DNA from: Streptomyces sp. CB02923
GTDB lineage: Bacteria; Actinomycetota; Actinomycetes; Streptomycetales; Streptomycetaceae
Direction of reading: 5' to 3'
Length of the DNA: 64,000 bases
NCBI RefSeq assembly: GCF_001905005.1
Contig: NZ_LWKZ01000001.1
Location: forward strand, 65,775-129,774
Below the pieces are notes generated by a model. It was not told the DNA's origin. It did not search any database and saw nothing but the letters and a program-made list of their open reading frames with translations. Shown piece by piece: positions 43,695 through 53,775 of the stretch. The translations under genes and the position numbers were made by a program. Within the stretch, counting starts at the first letter, position 1. Each line of letters starts with the position of its first letter.

Positions 43695-43722
43695 GGCTCG
43701 CGAAAATAGCGCCTGGACAGCG

Positions 43723-43772
43723 CACGGGCGGTCCGACATCCCGCATCGTGCGGGGACGCCGGACCGCCCGTG
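43723..43772. terminator. Nested inverted repeat between ccdA and the DUF5993-type gene
   Basis: Outer arms CACGGGCGGTCCG (43723-43735) and CGGACCGCCCGTG (43760-43772) pair perfectly over 13 bp; inside, CCCGCA-TCG-TGCGGG (43740-43754) forms a second perfect stem. Position after ccdA and before the DUF5993-type start fits a terminator or a processing/attenuation hairpin within the redox cluster. No U-run. Confidence 0.6.
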
Positions 43773-43830
43773 GGCCGGATGGCCCCTTCCGCGCCGCCGG
43801 TCACCCGGCCGTTTCAGGGGGCCGGGCCGC

Positions 43831-44661
43831 TCAGTCCTGCCGCTTCTTCTCCGGGCGCAGCGCGATGCGGCCCAGCACCGCCGCCACGACGAGCGCGATC
43901 AGAGCGATCAGGACGTAATCCGGTACGGAATTCCCGATCCTGGTGGCCCATTCCTCGACGCGCACCTCCGCGTCCGCGTCCAGGATTCCGGGCAGCGCGC
44001 TGGTCCCGTTGAAGGTGAGGAACAGGACGCCGATTCCGATGAAGAACAGGCCGGACACCAGTGAGGTGGTGTGCAGCCGCAGCTTTCCGACGCTGAATTC
44101 CCGGCCGCGCAGCCAGCCCCGGCGGCCCAGCGAGAAGCGGTCCCAGAGCAGTGCGAGCACGAACAGCGGAAGGGCCATGCCGAGCGCGTACACGGCGAGC
44201 ATGGAGGCGCCGTAGACCGGCGATCCGCTGACCGCCGTGACCGTCAGCACCGCGCCCAGGATCGGCCCGGCGCAGAAGCCCGCGAGGCCGTAGACGCAGC
44301 CCAGCAGGAACGTGGACAGGGCCGAGCGCGGGGTGATCCGGGCCGCCGCCTGCTGGGCGCGTTTGAAGGCGAAGCCGATGCCGAGGATCTGGGCGACGCC
44401 CATCGCGATCACGACCCAGCCGCCGATGGCGACGAGCAGGTCCCGGTGGCCGTTGAACAGCCGGCTGGCGGCCGTGCTGGCCGCGCCGAGCGGGACCAGG
44501 GTGGTGGCCAGACCGAGGTAGAAGACGCCGGTACGCGCCAGCAGCCGGCCCGGGTGGGACAGGGAGTAGGCGAAGAAGGCGGGCAGCAGCAGCGCGCTGC
44601 ACGGGCTGAGCAGGGCGAGGGCGCCACCCAGGAAGGCGGCGAGGAAGCCGATGTCGCTCAC
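43831..44661 (-). CDS. CcdA-type thiol-disulfide transmembrane electron carrier
   Basis: A 276-residue membrane protein with six to seven helices, related to CcdA/DsbD-beta, which moves reducing power from cytosolic thioredoxin across the membrane. Key cysteines: ALALLSPCSALLLPAFFAY in helix 1 and CVYGLAGFCAGPILGAVL in helix 4. A long C-terminal extension includes an extra helix (DYVLIALIALVVAAVLG) and a basic tail. GTG 44661 overlaps the upstream DsbA-type gene stop (GTGA), implying coupling. Together with DsbB in the same cluster, both oxidising and reducing arms are represented. Confidence 0.88.
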   Translation of the reverse strand: MSDIGFLAAFLGGALALLSPCSALLLPAFFAYSLSHPGRLLARTGVFYLGLATTLVPLGAASTAASRLFNGHRDLLVAIGGWVVIAMGVAQILGIGFAFKRAQQAAARITPRSALSTFLLGCVYGLAGFCAGPILGAVLTVTAVSGSPVYGASMLAVYALGMALPLFVLALLWDRFSLGRRGWLRGREFSVGKLRLHTTSLVSGLFFIGIGVLFLTFNGTSALPGILDADAEVRVEEWATRIGNSVPDYVLIALIALVVAAVLGRIALRPEKKRQD

Positions 44662-45479
44662 TTCGCCTCCTCCGCCGTGCCGGAACCCCGGCCCTTCTCC
44701 CCGCCGCCGGACGGGCCGGCCTTCTTCGCCTGCTCGGCGGCCTGGCGGATCGTCTGCTCGAAGACGCCGGAGGGCTGGGCTCCCGCGATGGGACGCCCGT
44801 TGACGAGGAAGGACGGCGTGGACTGCACGCCGATGCCGTAGCCCTCTTCCTGGTCCTTCTTCAGGGCGGCAGCGGCGGCGGGGCTCTTCAGGTCGGCGCG
44901 GAACGTGTCGAGGTCGGCCACGCCGCTCCTGCGCGCCATCTCGACGAGCTTGTCCTCGGCCAGCGCGCTGCCCTTGTTGGTCTTGGCGTACAGCTCGTCG
45001 TGCATCTGCCAGAACTTGCCCTGCTGTCCCGCGGCCCACGAGGCGCGGGCGGCCCGCTCGGAGTCGGCGCCGTAGATGGTGAAGTTGCGGAACTCGATGC
45101 GCAGGGTGCCGTCGTCCACGAACTTCTTGATCAGCTCGGGCTGGGTCTCACGGGTGAAGCGCCCGCAGAACGAGCACTGGTAGTCGGCGTACTCGACGAG
45201 GACGACCGGGGCGTCCTTCTTGCCGACGGCGAGCGGGTCGCCGTCCGTGCGGCGGCTGGTCTGCTGCGCGAGCTGGTCGTACAGCTTCTGCTGGCCGTCG
45301 TCCTCCTGGGGAGAGACGGACGCGGCGGCGCCGGGCGTGTTCGCGGCGCTGTCCGTATCGCCTTCGACGGCCTTGCCGACGGCGACGCCGATGGCGACGA
45401 GCGCCACCACCAGGGCGACGACCGCACCGATGGCGGCGATCTTGCGTGTGGGTGAAGCGGATGACGAGGAAGTGGGCAT
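44658..45479 (-). CDS. Membrane-anchored DsbA-like thiol oxidoreductase
   Basis: A 273-residue protein with one N-terminal helix (residues ~13-37) and an extracytoplasmic thioredoxin fold of the DsbA/DsbG type. The redox site is CSFC (102-105) in VEYADYQCSFCGRF; the cis-proline is in GIGVQSTPSFLVNGRPI. The helical insertion between them is typical. ATG 45479 is chosen as it directly precedes the anchor; upstream frame is Arg/Pro-rich shadow. It is followed by ccdA with a 4-bp overlap. The C-terminus is a Gly/Lys/Glu-rich tail. Confidence 0.9.
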   Translation of the reverse strand: MPTSSSSASPTRKIAAIGAVVALVVALVAIGVAVGKAVEGDTDSAANTPGAAASVSPQEDDGQQKLYDQLAQQTSRRTDGDPLAVGKKDAPVVLVEYADYQCSFCGRFTRETQPELIKKFVDDGTLRIEFRNFTIYGADSERAARASWAAGQQGKFWQMHDELYAKTNKGSALAEDKLVEMARRSGVADLDTFRADLKSPAAAAALKKDQEEGYGIGVQSTPSFLVNGRPIAGAQPSGVFEQTIRQAAEQAKKAGPSGGGEKGRGSGTAEEAK

Positions 45480-45538
45480 GGGAATGCTCCAGACGTACCG
45501 GGAGGAAAAGGGGGTCAGGCCGTGCGTACGGGCACGGT

Positions 45539-46105
45539 CTAAATCCGCAGTACGGGCAGGAGCGCGGTGTGATCGGTGGCGGGCGCCGTTCCGGTGGGCG
45601 GGCGGGCGAGCCCGAAGCACGCGGGAGTGGCGGCGGCGAGCGGGGCGGGGGCCGTGGCGGCGGGCGCCAGCGGCTCGCCGCGGTTCGGGGTCGGCACCGG
45701 GACCGACTCGTTCTGGCTGGGGGCGTGCTGCCCGGAGCACTTCTTGGGCGCCTGGGCGACGGCCTGGTGTCCGGGCTGGCCGGACGTGGTGTCACCAAAA
45801 CCGGACACCGCGCGGACGGCCGGAGCGCGGCCGGCCGCGGGCCCCTCGGCGTCCGCGGGCCCTTCACCATCCGCGGGCCCTTCACCATCCGCGGGCCCTT
45901 CACCACCCGCGGCCCGCTCGCCGTCCGCGCCGCCGCCGGGCGTCCGGTCTCCGGTTCCGTCGGCGGCCTGCGTGACGGCCTGCGCCGCGGCGGCCGGCTG
46001 CACCAGGGCCGGCTGGGCGCCGCCCACCCGGCACAGCAGCGGCCCGAAGGTCACGGCGAGCAGGAGCAGCAAGGTCGCGACGGCCGAGCGGCGTACGCGT
46101 TCCAT
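45539..46105 (-). CDS. Secreted Ala/Gly/Pro-rich protein upstream of the redox cluster
   Basis: A 188-residue protein: MERVRRSAVATLLLLLAVTFGPLLC signal peptide, then a low-complexity Ala/Pro/Gly/Glu region with GPADGE repeats. Cysteines besides the one at the end of the signal are KKCSGQ and TPACFG, which could form one disulfide, a possible substrate of the neighbouring DsbA-like protein (inference). GGAGACC lies about 7 bases upstream of ATG 46105. 59 bp before the DsbA-like gene. No recognised family. Confidence 0.72.
   Translation of the reverse strand: MERVRRSAVATLLLLLAVTFGPLLCRVGGAQPALVQPAAAAQAVTQAADGTGDRTPGGGADGERAAGGEGPADGEGPADGEGPADAEGPAAGRAPAVRAVSGFGDTTSGQPGHQAVAQAPKKCSGQHAPSQNESVPVPTPNRGEPLAPAATAPAPLAAATPACFGLARPPTGTAPATDHTALLPVLRI
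45840..45911. repeat. Four 18-bp coding repeats (Gly-Pro-Ala-Asp-Gly-Glu)
   Basis: Units 45840-45857, 45858-45875, 45876-45893 and 45894-45911 of GGCCCTTCACCATCCGCG type inside the secreted-protein gene, units two and three identical. They encode a six-residue repeat, so length changes stay in frame. Confidence 0.85.
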
Positions 46106-46619
46106 GCCCTGGTCTCCTTCCGCTTCCGTCCCCCGGAGCCGCGCCGGGTTCCGTCGCGGTCCGGTGTCCGGTGTTCCGGCGGCGCGGCGGCGGCGTTCTC
46201 GGTGTGAGCCGCCCATTCTACGGACCGCGGGCCCGCCGTCCCGCTACCGACCGTCCCTCCCCGCCATCGAGTTACGTGCATAGCCCACCCTCTTGATCGC
46301 ATAACCATTGAGGGAATCGATTACTTAACCGCTAAATGCAAGGCCAGTGTCGTAGCTCACCTTTGATCGCGTAGTGATTGATCAATATTCGCAGGCTTTT
46401 GTCCATAAATGCCGCTTTGGCAAGGCTGCGACCGGCCTGCCATAGTCGGTCCAGCGACCCCCCATTGACCCGGGCCAAGGTCGTCCAGACCCCGCGGGCA
46501 CACCCCTTTCGCCCGCCGGCGGTCGACACTGGGGCCTCACCCGCACACACCGCGGGCAGGCCCCAGTCGCGTTCCGGACGCCCGTATCCCCGCGGCCCGC
46601 GGCGGCCCGGCGTGCCCGC
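46106..46619. other. 514-bp intergenic region with AT-rich core and 19-bp direct repeats
   Basis: From ~46265 to ~46450 the sequence is far more AT-rich than anything else in the window. TTGATCGCATAACCATTGA (46293-46311) and TTGATCGCGTAGTGATTGA (46363-46381) are 19-bp direct repeats, 15 of 19 identical, 70 bp apart. The second runs into the palindrome ATTGATCAAT (46377-46386). No gene is supported. The region lies upstream of both the leftward redox cluster and the 3' end of the HATPase gene, so promoter/operator DNA for the redox cluster or a foreign remnant are the options. Confidence 0.6.
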
Positions 46620-47171
46620 TCAGCGGTCGATGACCCGCATCTCGAACCAGGTCGTCTTGCCGCGCGGCAGCAGATCCACACCCCAGCGGTCGGACAGCTT
46701 GTCGACGAGGAAGAGGCCGCGGCCACTGACGTCCATCTCGTGGACCGGCATCAGACAGGGCAGACCGCGGGACGGGTCACGCACCTCTATACGGATCCAG
46801 CCACGACGGCGGAGCATCCGCAGCCCGAAGGTGCGCGCGCCGGTGTGGCGGACGGCGTTGCCGACCAGTTCGGAGACCAACAGCACGGCGTGTTCGGCCA
46901 GTTGCGGGGAGACGTTCCAGCGCTTGAGGAGCACCGACTGGGTCAGCCGACGGGCGGTGAGGGCGGATTCGGGACGGGAGGGCAGGCGCACCTCGTCCAG
47001 CGTGGGGTCGCCCACCAGCTCCAGCGCCCTGGCGACGAGCTCGTCGTCGGACGAGCCGCTCTCCGCGCCCGCACCGGGGAGACCTCCGGGAAGTCCCCAG
47101 CGTGCGGCGGCCGTGCCGCTCCGCGGCCGCGGCTGCTCCATTCCTTCGAGGCCCGCCATGCCCCCCATCAT
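46620..47171 (-). CDS. RsbW/HATPase-type anti-sigma/regulatory ATP-binding protein
   Basis: A histidine-kinase-like ATPase of the single-domain type used as anti-sigma factors and regulatory kinases in Streptomyces. N box: HAVLLVSELVGNAVRHTG; then IRIEVRDPSRGLPCL, the G1 region VSGRGLFLVDKLSDRWGVDLLPRG and KTTWFEMRVIDR at the end. The ~60 N-terminal residues are Gly/Ala-rich. Several ATG starts lie close together (47171, 47168, 47159); 47171 is used, about 183 residues, but a start further upstream cannot be excluded. No sigma-factor gene is adjacent, so its partner is unknown. Confidence 0.82.
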   Translation of the reverse strand: MMGGMAGLEGMEQPRPRSGTAAARWGLPGGLPGAGAESGSSDDELVARALELVGDPTLDEVRLPSRPESALTARRLTQSVLLKRWNVSPQLAEHAVLLVSELVGNAVRHTGARTFGLRMLRRRGWIRIEVRDPSRGLPCLMPVHEMDVSGRGLFLVDKLSDRWGVDLLPRGKTTWFEMRVIDR

Positions 47172-47435
47172 GGCCGTTACCGCGGAGTCACGGGGGCGGA
47201 ACCGTGGGAATACCCTGTCCGGAATAACCGGTTCCGACACCCTGCCGCGGCATATGCCCACGGCAGGGGAAGCCCGGCCGAAACCATGCTGACCTGCGGT
47301 GACTTCATGTGCCTACCCGATCATCGGGCGCCCTGGACGGGCTCCTTCCGGGGCGTGCGGGCGATTTCCGCGATTCCCCCACACGAGGCACCTACAGTCA
47401 GCCAAACATCACAGGCCCCGCCAACACCTGATTCC

Positions 47436-48203
47436 TCACCGGAACTTGGCCTTGCCCGGACCTTCCTCGACGAAGCTGCGCATGCCGGTCTCCCGGTCCT
47501 CGGTGGCGAACAGGCCCGCGAACCAGGAGCGCTCGATCGTCAGGCCGGTGTCGATGTCGGTCTCCAGGCCCGCGTCGACGGCCTCCTTCGCGGCCCGCAG
47601 CGCGATGGCGGGACCGGCCGCGAGCCGGGCCGCCCAGGCATGCGCCTGCCCGTAGACCTCGGCGGCGGGCACGACCCGGTCCACCAGCCCGATGGACAGC
47701 GCCTCGTCGGCCCGGACCTGGCGGCCCGTGAAGATCAGGTCCTTGGCCTTGGAGGGTCCGACGAGCCGGGCCAGCCGCTGGGTGCCGCCCGCACCCGGGA
47801 TCAGGCCGAGCAGGATCTCCGGCTGGCCCAGCTTGGCGTTGTCGGCGGCGATCCGGAAGTCGGCGCACAGCGCCAGCTCGCAGCCGCCGCCGAGCGCGTA
47901 CCCGGTGACGGCGGCGACCACGGGCTTGGGGATACGCGCCACGGCGGTGAAGGAGTCCTGCAGCGCCTTGGCGCGCTCGATCATGGCCGCGTGGTCCATG
48001 ACCTGCATCTCCTTGATGTCCGCGCCGGCCGCGAACACCTTCTCGCCGCCCCAGATGACGACGGCGCGCACATCGTCGCGGCGGGTGGCCTCCGCGGCCA
48101 GCTCGTACAGCCGGTCCTGGGTGGCGACATCCAGTGCGTTCATCGGCGGGCGGTCCAGGCGGATGGTGCCGACGCCCTCGGCGACCTCGAAGTTCACAGT
48201 CAT
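47436..48203 (-). CDS. Enoyl-CoA hydratase/isomerase (crotonase family)
   Basis: Hydrates 2-enoyl-CoA to 3-hydroxyacyl-CoA in fatty acid or amino acid degradation. 255 residues; oxyanion-hole segment KVFAAGADIKEM, GYALGGGCELALCADFRIAADNAKLGQPEILLGLIPGAGGTQRL, with both catalytic glutamates in place (Glu109 and Glu129), indicating hydratase chemistry. Start ATG 48203. No neighbouring beta-oxidation genes, so it could serve several pathways. Confidence 0.94.
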   Translation of the reverse strand: MTVNFEVAEGVGTIRLDRPPMNALDVATQDRLYELAAEATRRDDVRAVVIWGGEKVFAAGADIKEMQVMDHAAMIERAKALQDSFTAVARIPKPVVAAVTGYALGGGCELALCADFRIAADNAKLGQPEILLGLIPGAGGTQRLARLVGPSKAKDLIFTGRQVRADEALSIGLVDRVVPAAEVYGQAHAWAARLAAGPAIALRAAKEAVDAGLETDIDTGLTIERSWFAGLFATEDRETGMRSFVEEGPGKAKFR

Positions 48204-48285
48204 GGAGGCAGGTTAGCCGTCGTTAACGCGGGGCGGACCGGCGCCCTTCGGCCAACGGCCGCCGGCGCCGGCGGCGGCGCCGCGC

Positions 48286-49530
48286 CTACCGGCCGGCCCG
48301 CCACTTCTCCCAGGACATGTTCCATACGTTGAGGCCGTTGTCGGGCGCGATCGTCTCGTCGTGGGAGTTCTTGACCGTGACCACGTCGCCGATCAGCGAG
48401 TTGGCGTAGAACCAGGCGGCCGGGGTCGAGCTGTCGCCGCCGCCGCGCTGGTCGAAGAGGCCTATGCAGCCGTGGCTGGCGTTGCGGGAGCCGAACGCCG
48501 ACCTGCCGGTCCAGTAGTTGCCGTGGATGAAGGTGCCGGACGCGCTCAGGCGCATGGCGTGCGGCACGTCCGGGATGTCGTACTCGCCGCCGAAGCCGAC
48601 GGTCTCCCCGTTCATCCGGGTGACCTCGTGCTTCTCGCTGACCACCATCTGGCCGTTGTACGTCTCGGTGCCCGGCCCGCCCGCGCTCACCGGGACCGTC
48701 TTGATCTTCTTGCCGTCGCGGACGACGGACATCTCCTTCGCCTTGACGTCGACCGTGCTCACCTGGCTGCGGCCGACCGTGAAGGATATCCGCTTGGACT
48801 GCGTGCCGTAGACGCCCGGCCGCCCCTCGACGCCCTTGAGGTCGATGTCGAGCGTGACCTTCGTACCGGGAGCCCAGTACTTCGCGGGGCGGAAGTCCAG
48901 GCGGTCGTTGCCGAACCAGTGGCCGACGATCGGCACCGAGGGCTTGGCCGTGACCTTGATGCCCTTCTCGACGCGCCCGGGGTCGGTTATCCCCCGGGTG
49001 AAGTTGACGGAGACCGGCATGCCGACGCCGACGGTCTGGCCGTTCTCCGGGGTGTACCGGCCGACGAAGGTGTGCTCCGGGACGAGGGTGGTGAACGTCG
49101 CGTGCCGGGCGGACTCGCGCAGCTGGTCGTCGACCGCGACGGCGTCGACCTTGTACGTCGTGGCGGCGCGCAGCTTGCCGGTGGGCTGCCAGAGCGCGCC
49201 GCCGGTCAGCTTCCCGGCGACCGGGTTGCCCTTGTCGTCCTGGACCTTGACCGAGGTCAGCCGGCCTCGCGAGGAACTCACCTTCAGGGCGCCGTCGGTG
49301 GCCACGTCCTTGGCGCCGTCCTTGGGCGTGATCGTCACACCGGCCTGCGAGGGCTGCTTGTCCGCGTCGGTCCCGCCGCGCTTGTCGTCGTCACCGCCTC
49401 CGCAGGCGGTGACCAGTATCAGCAGGGCCGACAGCAGCAGCGCGAGCGTCCCGCCGCTCCTGCGTGGTCCTGCCCGCCGCTCCCCCGGCACCGGCTGCCC
49501 CGGCACCGGCTGCCCCTGCTGCACGTTCAC
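48286..49530 (-). CDS. L,D-transpeptidase lipoprotein with Ig-like domain (copy 1)
   Basis: A 414-residue surface lipoprotein that forms 3-3 cross-links in peptidoglycan. The signal ends in lipobox ILVTACGGG (Cys43); an acidic linker follows, then Ig-like beta domains (VTITPKDGAKDVATDGALKVSS and VGVGMPVSVNFTRGI), and the YkuD catalytic domain: HGNYW...SRNASHGCIGLF, nucleophile Cys355. GTG 49530 is used; in-frame ATG 49590 gives a longer N-terminus. A paralogue lies 217 bp upstream on the same strand. Confidence 0.93.
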   Translation of the reverse strand: MNVQQGQPVPGQPVPGERRAGPRRSGGTLALLLSALLILVTACGGGDDDKRGGTDADKQPSQAGVTITPKDGAKDVATDGALKVSSSRGRLTSVKVQDDKGNPVAGKLTGGALWQPTGKLRAATTYKVDAVAVDDQLRESARHATFTTLVPEHTFVGRYTPENGQTVGVGMPVSVNFTRGITDPGRVEKGIKVTAKPSVPIVGHWFGNDRLDFRPAKYWAPGTKVTLDIDLKGVEGRPGVYGTQSKRISFTVGRSQVSTVDVKAKEMSVVRDGKKIKTVPVSAGGPGTETYNGQMVVSEKHEVTRMNGETVGFGGEYDIPDVPHAMRLSASGTFIHGNYWTGRSAFGSRNASHGCIGLFDQRGGGDSSTPAAWFYANSLIGDVVTVKNSHDETIAPDNGLNVWNMSWEKWRAGR

Positions 49531-49747
49531 GACTGGCCCCTTTGTTCCCTCGCCCGGCCCGCAATCCCCCGTACGCGCATATCTACCCACGCACGCTCAG
49601 CCGATAGATAACCACACCGCACTGACAGTGGCTTCACCCGGCGATGTCACCGTTCGGCCTCAAGTGATATGCGTGGGGCGGGATCGCACGAAAGGGAGTC
49701 CGGTTCGCCCCGAAGTCGGCCGGAACCGTCCCCGCGTCGCGGCGTCT

Positions 49748-51058
49748 CTAGCGCAGCGCCGAGCCCGCGCGCCACATCCGCCACGGCATGTTCCAGCCAC
49801 CGAGGCCGTTGTCGGGCGCGACCGCCCGGTCCCGGGAGTTCACGACCTCCACGACGTCCCCGACCAGCGACCGGTCGTAGAACCAGCCGGCCGGGGTGTC
49901 CGGGCCGCCGCCCTGGGTGTCCCGCAGCCCGATGCAGCCATGGCTCGTGTTGGTGCCGCCGAAGGTCCGCCGGGGCGCCCAGTAGTTGCCGTGCAGGAAC
50001 GTTCCCGAAGTGGTCAGGCGCAACGCGTGCGGCACGTCCGGGATGTCGTACTCGCCGCCGAAGCCCACCGTGTCCCCGTCCATGCGGGTCACCGGGTGGC
50101 GCTCCAGGATCACCATCTTCCCGTTGTACGTGGGGCTGGTGAGGCTGCCGGCGGTCACCGGGAGCGTGGCCAGCCGCCGGCCGCCGCGCCACACCGTCAT
50201 CGTGTGCGCCGCCGCGTCAACCCGGCTGGTCTGATCCCGGCCGATCCTGAACCGGACCGTCTTGCGCTGGGCCCCGAGCACTCCGGGCGCCGCCCGGACG
50301 CCGCGCAGCCGCAGGTCCATCGTCACCTGCGTACCCGGCCGCCAGCGGGTACGCGGCCGGAAGTCCAGGCGGCGGGCGCCGAACCAGTGGGCGGCGACCT
50401 CGGCGGCGGGCCAAGCCGTGACGGAGACGGCGCGCTCGACGGCCGCGCGGTCGGTGACCGGCCGGTTGAACTCCAGCGAGACGATCATGCCGGTGCCGAC
50501 GGTGGCGCCGTGCTCGGGCGCGAAGAAGCCCACGAGGCGGTGCGGGGGCACGAAGGTGGTGAAGGTGGTGTGCCGGGCGGACCGGCGGCCGTGCCCGTCC
50601 AGTGCCACCGCGTCCACCGTGTACCGGGCGGCCGGCGCGAGGCGGGCCGTTCCGGACGGGCGCCAGCTCAGCCCGTCCGGGGCGATCCGGCCCGGCACCG
50701 GCGTACTGCCGTCGTCCTCGGTGCGGCTGACCGCGACCCGCTCCAGCCGCCCGTCCGGCACCCGTACGGCGATGTGGTCGGTGTCCCGTACGTCCTTGGC
50801 GCCGTCGTCCGGGGTCACCCTGATCGCCTCCTTCGGCGACCGCGGCTTGCCCCCGGTCACGGCGTCGGGCAGCCCGCAGCCCGCCAGCGCCACGGCGGCC
50901 GTGAGGACGGCGACGGTGACGGCCGTCATGGAGGACGGCCCCCTGCCCCGGAGCGGCAGGCGCACCGGGCGGCTCCCCGCCGGAGCCCGTCGCACGTCAG
51001 GCGCCGGTACGGAGGCGGCCCGCTCCGGAGTCCGCTGCGCCAGGATCCGCCGCCCCAT
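49748..51058 (-). CDS. L,D-transpeptidase lipoprotein with Ig-like domain (copy 2)
   Basis: A 436-residue paralogue of the next gene. Lipobox VALAGCG in TAVTVAVLTAAVALAGCG; the catalytic domain HGNYWAPRRTFGGTNTSHGCIGLRDTQGG has nucleophile Cys375. It shares IRVTPDDGAKDV at the mature start, TYNGKMVILERHPVTRMDGDTVGFGGEYDIPDVPHALRL, and APDNGLGGWNMPWRMW at the end with copy 1. ATG 51058 gives an Arg-rich leader before the signal; ATG 50929 (MTAVTV) gives a short lipoprotein signal and is also credible. The two genes arose by tandem duplication. Confidence 0.92.
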   Translation of the reverse strand: MGRRILAQRTPERAASVPAPDVRRAPAGSRPVRLPLRGRGPSSMTAVTVAVLTAAVALAGCGLPDAVTGGKPRSPKEAIRVTPDDGAKDVRDTDHIAVRVPDGRLERVAVSRTEDDGSTPVPGRIAPDGLSWRPSGTARLAPAARYTVDAVALDGHGRRSARHTTFTTFVPPHRLVGFFAPEHGATVGTGMIVSLEFNRPVTDRAAVERAVSVTAWPAAEVAAHWFGARRLDFRPRTRWRPGTQVTMDLRLRGVRAAPGVLGAQRKTVRFRIGRDQTSRVDAAAHTMTVWRGGRRLATLPVTAGSLTSPTYNGKMVILERHPVTRMDGDTVGFGGEYDIPDVPHALRLTTSGTFLHGNYWAPRRTFGGTNTSHGCIGLRDTQGGGPDTPAGWFYDRSLVGDVVEVVNSRDRAVAPDNGLGGWNMPWRMWRAGSALR

Positions 51059-51235
51059 GTCCCGATATGTCACGCCGCAATAGGTCACGGACAGCTCAAC
51101 GAGGCCCCCAGCACCGAGGAAACGTGAGGCGGCGGCCCGTTGCGGGAAGAACTCAGGGGAGGACGGGACGGGCGCGCGGCCGGGACGCCGCACGGCCCCC
51201 GTCCGACCGAGCCATGAGCCGCGGGAGGCTGGCCT

Positions 51236-53692
<2,457 letters not shown>

Positions 53693-53775
53693 CGCCCCGA
53701 CTGCCCCTGCTTCCCCTGGCGTTCCGCCGAAAACCCGGTGAGCGATGTCAGTGGTGAGCCGTACTCTCGGTGCTG

